Origin: Lactifluus volemus
Taxonomy: Eukaryota; Basidiomycota; Agaricomycetes; Russulales; Russulaceae
Assembly (NCBI GenBank): GCA_022376515.1
Contig: WTXI01000059.1
Coordinates: forward strand, 1 to 64,000
Reading direction: 5' to 3'
DNA length: 64,000 nt
Shown: one piece after another, positions 57,701-64,000 of the stretch
How positions within the stretch are numbered: position 1 is the stretch's first letter
How the letters are laid out: each line of letters opens with the position of its first letter
Translations under genes and position numbers: made by a program
Notes under the pieces: generated by a model
Told to the model about the DNA's origin: nothing
Seen by the model: the letters and a program-made list of their open reading frames with translations, nothing else
Databases searched by the model: none

Positions 57701-59151
57701 CTCAGCTTCGCGGGTGCAGCCTCTTCCTTTTTCATTTCATTCTTAGTGGCAGGATTCGGCTAGGTCCACTGTGCGTCACGAGCACGTCGGCACATCGCAT
57801 GGGACAGTGTAGTTCCGAAACGTGCTGGATGACTGGCAGGAAAGGGGTGACAACGGAGCGGTGTTAAGTTTCGGTAAAGTCGCGATCAGGCACCGGGAAA
57901 TCGTAACGGCAAGGTTGGAGCCGTAACCGGTGTTGAAATTACAGAGATATATAGTAAATTGTTGTCGGGTGCCATCACTGGCAGTGGCAACAAGAGCTAA
58001 CTAACTTGACACCAGGCTCAGAGCGTCGGGACATACTGTACACTCAAATCTACCCGCCTTGGAATTTCGCCTCGGGAACCTCCGACAGTGATGGAGAACA
58101 AGCGAGTTTTTCCTCATTCACAAAACAAAGATATGGATTGTGGCAACTTGAACATGAAGCACAGACTGTCTATCACAAATGCAGAGCTCAGTAGCTTCTC
58201 ACGCTCCAAAGGATCTAGCTTTATGAGCTGGGTCTTGGACTCGGAAGTCGGACATTTCAAGTGAGACGGGTACTGGCACTTCTTCTAGAGCCATACTTGA
58301 GCCGACAAACAGTGGGATTGAAAGAGGACATTGGCATTACCATCGCTACTAGCTCTCAATGGCCCTCAGTACTAGTATCCGGGTTGATGGAGCCTCGTTT
58401 TCTATCAATGGCACCGGGGCTGCGGTAGTTATTTCCACGCGCAACAACTGCATTTCAATTGATCCAACTTGCTCAATTGCATTAATCTAATCCACACGTA
58501 CGTGCATTCACCTCGTTCTGTGGGAGAGCGAGAGCGAGAATCGCAAAAGAGAGAGCAAAGACAGTTTTCATCAACATCATTGTCACCGCAAGAAGTCGGA
58601 TGATGAGGATTTACTATGTGAAAAGGCGGCGGGCGGTTGTTTGCTCGGCGCGTGATGGAGCGTCTGACCATCACAACAGGCTGACGGCATAGGATGATGT
58701 GTGAAATCGCTGCACACATGACCAGTGTGGACGTTACGGCTGCGGCGGTGTGAACGCGATCTCACCAACTTTTGATGGGTTCCTTGTAACAGTGCAATCA
58801 TAACATCGCCCGCATTTACTGTAACCTCGCAAGCAAGGTAATATCTAGCTGAGGGTGTGTCCACAAGGGGCCGTGTATACGGCCGAAAGTCCGTCTCGTT
58901 AGGGGTGGATTTTCAACAGGCATATTGGTTGTCCGTCAGAAATACACTTGGGTATGAGGAGTCGCACACAGAATAAATCAAATGTTTTTTTCCAATGGCT
59001 CGTCATAACGAGAGACTGAGAAGAGCTACTACGCGCGGCCATTCTTCTCGAATCTCTAACCAACCCCTGGCTGGACACTGTGCCAGTGAGGGCGCGGCTC
59101 CACTTCTAGTCTCTCAACAGTGTTTGCTTGCCTTGCAATAGGATTCCTTCG
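57701..59151. other. intergenic, no gene recognised
   Basis: 57701-57860 is duplicated at 63840-64000; the rest is single-copy in the window. Minus-strand frames of 90-96 codons at 58429-58864 overlap each other and have no recognisable motif. Confidence 0.45.
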
Positions 59152-59549
59152 CAGCTCAACTTGGGCCTTACCGCCGTCGCCTTTATCTCGCCACAGAACC
59201 ACCCGATCCTCCTGCGCACGCTCTCAAGTTCATCCGAAGACCTGTTCAAATACCACTACCTTGCCCACACCTCGCTCGGTGTGATCGAAAAGCGAGGTAA
59301 GTCTCACCTCCATCACATCCCCCAACAGCGTTCGCCGTACACTGGCAGTCGAGCTTGTTATAGCCTTTAATCCCAAGCTAACTCGTTTGGATAAGTCGCT
59401 CCTAAAGCACCAACTGAAAGCTATCTCGGCTTCTTACATGCGCTCGACGAGGTCGCCGTGTACGGCTAGTACGTGACACCTCTCCAGCTCAAGATCGCTC
59501 TCGCGCTCACCTCACCGACGCCATCGTGCGCGACGCCGACATCATCTCC
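59152..59549 (+). pseudogene. TRAPPC2L: TRAPPC2L/Tca17-like fragment, best copy
   Basis: Block 59152-59296 reads QLNLGLTAVAFISPQNHPIL, then SSSSEDLFKYHYLAHTSLGV then IEKR, up to a GTAAGT donor. Block 59396-59549 follows a CTAAC...AAG acceptor and reads APKAPTESYLGFLHALDEVA then VYG, TAG, YVTPLQLKIALALT. A small insertion then precedes DAIVRDADIIS and GTGCGT. This matches the N-terminal two thirds of TRAPPC2L, the Tca17-type subunit of the TRAPP tether. The TAG and the insertion break it, and the last part is missing. Confidence 0.75.
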
Positions 59550-59717
59550 GTGCGTTTCCCTCCCTCCCTCCCCCTCTTTCCAACTCAGCCGGCTGACAGG
59601 AAGCTTGACTCGGATTCGGATTCGGACTCGGAGCTACAACATCTCCTTCTCAAATCTTCAACGCAACCAACTGGACACTGGGCCAGTAAGGGCGACTCCA
59701 GTTCTTGGATGCCTGCG

Positions 59718-60068
59718 CAGCTCAATCCGGGCCTTTGCCCGGTTTACCGCTGTCGTCTTCATCCTCGCCGCAGAAGCACCCGATCCTCATGCGTGCCAGT
59801 GCGCTCTCAGCTCATCTGAAGACATGCTCAAATATGACTATCTTGCCCGCACCCTCGCTCGATGGGATAAATGAGCTCAGTAAGTACATTATTGCCTTTC
59901 CCATCTTTTTTTCCACGGCTGAGCTAGCCCAAGCTAACTTAAGTGAGCAGTCGCAGCAGCACAGCCTAATGCAGCAGCTCCCAACGAGGTTGCCACGTAC
60001 AGCTAAATATCGTCCTCGCATTCGCACCCACTGATGCCACCGTACACGAGGTCAACATGGTATCCCTG
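59718..60068 (+). pseudogene. TRAPPC2L: TRAPPC2L/Tca17-like fragment in B4 unit
   Basis: Near-identical to 53543-53886. Block 59718-59879 ends in SSSEDMLKYDYLARTLARWD and stops. Block 59951-60068 has NAAAPNEVATYS, TAA, then IVLAFAPTDATVHEVNMVSL. The same lesions as the B3-unit copy show it was already broken before the duplication. Confidence 0.6.
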
Positions 60069-60546
60069 TGCTCCCTTCTCCCTCCCCCTTCTCCCTCTTC
60101 TTCCTATTCGCATTCGCATTCTCCTTCCTTGTCCTTGCCCTCACTGTACCCTCAGGCTTCGTATCCAGGCACCGCAGCATCCTCATTGTCATCGTCACTG
60201 ACATCGCCCCCTTCTCCGATCAAGCTGTCTTCGATCGAAGGCTGTCGTCATGCGCGTCCCATTGCAAGACCTTGCCCTTTCCCTCGCGCCTGTGATCGCA
60301 GAATGCAGTTGCCTTCATCTGCGTTTTGGTTAGGCGCATAGGTTGGTTCGAGGGTATAATAACTGGGACTTTCAATTGTGTTGAGCCTGGGGTCCGTACG
60401 TAGCAAGCACTGTTTGCGCTATCGCGGCCGAGAAGTCATGACGGACGGCCACTCCTTTGGATGGAAGGGTCGTCCAGAGGCCGTCCAAGTATCACAGGCT
60501 AATTAGCCAGTAAACATAGACGTACACGTGGACGTTACGAGGCTGT
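60069..60546 (+). repeat. B4 upstream spacer
   Basis: Second copy of 53887-54440; no gene seen. Confidence 0.6.
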
Positions 60547-60563
60547 CTCATGTTTGCAACGAG
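60547..60563 (+). promoter_or_regulatory. conserved palindromic promoter element, gene B4
   Basis: CTCATGTTTGCAACGAG, 86 nt before the ATG, with the same CTCTTAAAG behind it as in B3. Confidence 0.45.
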
Positions 60564-60648
60564 GTTGCGGCCCTCTTAAAGTGTTTGTCGGGGGACCTAC
60601 TAATACAATCAATCTTCTTCTTTCACCTCAAGTTACATATCCCCAACA

Positions 60649-63000
60649 ATGACTCGAACTGATTCCCGTGTCGACGTAAGTGAGCGTCCGTGGAAGGTTG
60701 TACTTAAAGCAGGTAAGTCACTTGCAGGTCTGACCTCCCCGCAATCTATGTGTCATTTACGTCGCTACGCTAGATGAACCCCTCGACTACTCTGTCACCT
60801 CTAAGTATCTAAAGATAGTAGAGGAAGAAGACAAGCACAAATTTGAATCCGTAGCAGATACTGCTGATAAGACCATCGTCTTTGTAAGTTCTTATGTTAT
60901 CTGTTCACCATTCTACGTCACATACCAACTCTGAAAATATAGATTGGCTTGTTTTCTGCGGCAGTCGCCGTGTTGGTTGCTGTGTCGATCCAGGATCTCA
61001 GCCCATCTTCTCAGTTCTACCTCGCCAATATCTATCAGCTTCTTGCCGAACCCACTGGCAATGTATCCCAATTTACTCCCCCCCCTCCTTTGACTAGCCC
61101 GCTTCCCTTTTCCCCACCACCACACGCGATTTGGGTGAACTCCCTCTGGTTCCTGAGTTTATCTATCAGTCTTGTATGCGGTGCACTGGTGACATTGCAA
61201 CAGCATTGGATACATTCATACATGATGATCACCCAAGCATCACAGATCCCACCACGACGTCGCGCACGGATTCATGCATTCCGTCTCCGCACCATGGATT
61301 CAGGCGTTTTCATGGCAATTGATATTACATCCGTACTGATACATACTTCCCTGTTCCTCTTCTTTATCGGCCTCCTCATATATCTCTTCAATATCAACCA
61401 CACACTATTCTGCGCAGTCGCCTGGTTTCTTGGGATTTCTGCCGCGGCATATCTAATCGTTTCATTAATGCCACTTTATCGCATCGACAGTCCCTACGGT
61501 TCACCACTTTCATTTCTGCTACTTTGGCCTTTTTCCGGCGCACTATATGCGATCTTGCGTATTCTCAAGTCTGTTATACCCGCTGGAAATATAGCCTCGG
61601 AACATTTCCACCGCTTGAAGACCATATACTCGGAAGGGTTCGCTACTGCATTCTTAAAATCTGCTCTCAAACCGTCTCCGAATATCGAATGCCAAATCAT
61701 GGATCGAACGATCGACATCATGGATGATCGTGAACTGGAATGGGCTTTTGAACGGTTCTGTGACTTCTCCTCCTCTTCCTCAGCTGTAGTCAGTAGCATC
61801 CGATACCTCGCCAAATCGAAATGGTCGTCCGCTTTGGAGGCATTCTCTGACATTACATTTTCATCCGATTCACTCCTCGAATCTGATAGGATTCGACGGT
61901 TGGGCCTCTGCATGATGGTAGCTGACCTTGCACAACTCCCTAATGCAGGTTTGCATATCCTTCGTCAAATTTTTGATCGCCAGCATCCCGTGCTACAAAG
62001 TATTGGAATGGGGGATATTCTAAGGAGATGGAACAGAAGCAACCAGGAGATTGGGTTTTGTACGCAAATCCTCGTTTCGGGAATCATTGCGAACGTACGG
62101 AATCGCGACGATCGTTGGGTCGTACTCGCGTCGAATTTGTTGGGCAAATCGGAAGATGAAGTTCGAGGCTATCGTGACAGCGGTGATGGTAACGTGTTAC
62201 TTGCCAACTTGATTCACATCACTCGCCAAATCATTCGCTCTTGGAAGAACGGACAGGGTGAAGCTCACGACTTGTTCGCGTATATGTTTCGGTCACTATC
62301 CAACTTTGACATACGGAACACCCTCCCTGAACTGCAGGACGACTTCCTTACCTTGTGGAATGGAATCGATCACACAGAAATTCGTGACGACCTTCGTAAT
62401 CTCCGCGACGTTTTAACTCAAGGTAGAGACAATGCCTTAGCAGCACCACCAGCCCCCGACTCGAACCTCCCTGGCCATCCTCCTGACTCTATTTCTCTCC
62501 ATCCTCGCCCACCCTCACCGGTTGCAAGTCATCCCACCGCAGAACCTGTTGCTCGGAGACAAGCCACTGTGACACCAGTCAACACTCCCGACATCTCATC
62601 CAGAGGCCAGTCCACCGTAGCCGACAGCACTTCCAGCCATGGCACTAGTCCTGCCAACCTCCCTCATTCACCCTCACCGGTTCCGGGTCATCCCACATCA
62701 CATCCCGGTAATGGAGCACCACCTGGTGGTGCTTCTGATAGGAGCTTGAGCCAACCCGTCGCGCCACCCGCTATGTCACCATCTCCTCCCGAGGCTCTCG
62801 AGCGCCATGGCGCCATACCAGGGAATATTGCTGACACCTCATCCAGAGGCCAACCTGGCTCTGGAACTGAATCCTCACGCGCCTCATCTTCCGTTCCTCA
62901 ATCCGTCCCTTCACCTGCCGCTTCACAGGTAGCTTCTGTTTCAGACCGTAATGGAGCAATCATCGCACCTCTCAACATGCATCACGTGCCCGCGACCTGA
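60649..63000 (+). CDS. DUF6535-type four-helix membrane protein B4 (open)
   Basis: Exons: 60649-60712, 60774-60883 and 60943-63000, giving about 743 residues. N-terminus MTRTDSRVDVSERPWKVVLK, then KYLKIVEEEDKHKFES. Helices IGLFSAAVAVLVAVSI, SLWFLSLSISLVCGALVTL, TSLFLFFIGLLIYLFNIN and LFCAVAWFLGISAAAYLI. The helical domain has CQIMDRTIDIMDDRELEWAF, SGIIANVRNRDDRWVVL, LLANLIHITRQIIRSW and LQDDFLTLWNGI. The tail is like B3's (GAPPGGASDRSLSQPVAPPA) with a short internal deletion. Within the membrane and helical domains it is mosaic: parts are closer to B2 (LKTIYSEGFA, MDDRELEWAFERFC), while the tail follows B3. Confidence 0.88.
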
Positions 63001-64000
63001 ATGGCCCAATCAAGGCGAAATCATCCTATACCCCACGCCAATCAGATCCTTCAGCTGAAATTCGCGACCAATAGAAGCACGCTACTGCATGTTGCATCCC
63101 AGGCGCCTGCAAGCACATATTCATGGAATCTTTGTACCAAGAAACTGTCTCGTGTTGTTTCAATGTTCCTTTTGTTACAAACTGTCCCTTTTCAATCACT
63201 CATTATCTCCTCCATTTCTTTTGAGTAGATCGTTTATATATGAAAAAATGTAACACCGGTGATCTAATACCCAATGCATGATGTCACTAGGGAAATGCGG
63301 ACGGTTTGCCTGCACGCACTGGAGGTTGCAAGTTGCGTATGTTACAACGGTCGACAGAGGTACACGGGCTCGTATGCATATGAGAGAGTGAGCGAGACGA
63401 GACGTGTAATACAACGAGAAATTTTATTTCTAGAAACATGACGAGCGTGTCAACGTTAAGTTCCAGGATTAAACCACCACTGACGTACATCCGCCTGTCC
63501 GAGTCATCCCACGTTTGGGGGATTGGCCTTGATAGAGTCAGGATGCTAGTACGCGGCCCCGACCTGTCGCACACCGTTAGCTGCCCACAGCCTGACTGGA
63601 AAGTAAATGTGCCTCCGCCGTGCCAGAGAACACGAGACGCATTCCGATTTTCTCGTTGAGTTCCAGTAGCGCAGCCCTCACATCCCCAACATCAATCACC
63701 AAGGGCAGGGTGGCATTTGACGCTTATGCAAACCACTTTTGCGGTTTTCCCGCGCGCACGCGGTGGGCAGGTATTTCTCCTGTGCTATCTAAAATATGAG
63801 GGTCCATTTGCTCTTGCACAAGATTCTCTTAATTCCTCCTGGCCTTCAGCTTGGCGGCTGCAACCTCTTCCTTTTTCATTTCCTTCTTAGTGGCACGATT
63901 CGGCTAAGTCCACTGTGCGTCACGAGCACGTCGGCACGTCGTATGGGGCAGTCCAGTTCCAAAACGTGCTGAATGACTGGTAGGAATGGGGTGGCAGATT
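63001..64000 (-). other. B4 3' module with an open minus-strand exon-like frame
   Basis: Collinear with 56876-57860. On the minus strand about 63640-63420 is open as WHGGGTFTFQSGCGQLTVCD, RSGPRTSILTLSRPIPQTWD, then MYVSGGLILELNVDTLVMFL. It looks like an exon of an unidentified gene that is frameshifted in the B3 unit. The gene, if real, would start beyond the window end. Confidence 0.4.

Larger units (their letters stand above)
53458..64000 (+). repeat. B array: ~6.1-kb tandem duplication (B3 and B4 units)
   Basis: Copy 1 runs from about 53458 and copy 2 from about 59586 to the window end. Each holds a TRAPPC2L-like fragment, a promoter with a palindrome, a DUF6535 gene and a minus-strand remnant. 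Gene starts are 6111 bp apart and the 3' modules about 6150 bp apart. Copy 1 has extra DNA (about 57870-59580) before copy 2. Confidence 0.9.

Noticed and set aside
57961..58194. 62-codon plus frame after a possible acceptor
   Set aside because: No recognisable motif, no repeat copy, no start or splice support.
1..64000. tRNA, rRNA, CRISPR, bacterial-style operons
   Set aside because: No cloverleaf with T-loop GGTTCGAATC-type motif, no rRNA core sequence and no regular spaced repeats were seen; the window is eukaryotic.

Overview
The window looks like a piece of a basidiomycete (Agaricomycete) genome. Introns are 48-66 bp with GTRNGT...YAG ends. The main gene family is a four-helix membrane family of the DUF6535 type that I know from mushrooms. 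The mobile elements are fungal chromoviruses, non-LTR elements and TA-flanked MITEs. No rRNA, tRNA or CRISPR was seen. All comparisons were made by eye from the sequence; no search was run.

Layout. 1-987 is the 3' part of a cysteine-peptidase-like gene, followed by a poly(A)-tailed non-LTR fragment. 1.9-34.6 kb is a head-to-tail array of six related DUF6535 genes (A1-A6) in units of about 5 kb. Five units also carry the promoter and first SH3 domain of a SLA1-like endocytosis gene. Four carry a small minus-strand Ser-rich gene or its remains, lying divergently to the next SLA1 fragment. A1 and A6 at the array ends are open; A2-A5 carry small frameshifts or a nonsense codon. A 708-bp MITE sits in unit A1. 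A LINE-like insert with a 15-bp target duplication and a second MITE nested in it sits in front of A3.

34.6-47.6 kb is a retroelement block: an AT-rich spacer with a 40-bp tandem repeat, the 3' end of a LINE (minus), a complete but decayed chromovirus with two 605-bp LTRs (minus), and a 5'-truncated second chromovirus (plus) whose 3' LTR cuts into the next gene. 47.6-64 kb holds a second array of four more distant DUF6535 genes (B1-B4). B1 is cut by the LTR and frameshifted; B2-B4 are open. The B3 and B4 units are a tandem duplication of about 6.1 kb with fragments of a TRAPPC2L/Tca17-like gene in front of them.

How it fits together. Both arrays grew by segmental tandem duplication that dragged along the 5' ends of neighbouring housekeeping genes. 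The gene products share a short N-terminus, four membrane helices, a conserved helical domain and a Ser/Pro-rich tail. Their function is unknown. Array growth, alternating subtypes and birth-and-death decay resemble a diversifying surface or recognition family, but that is inference.
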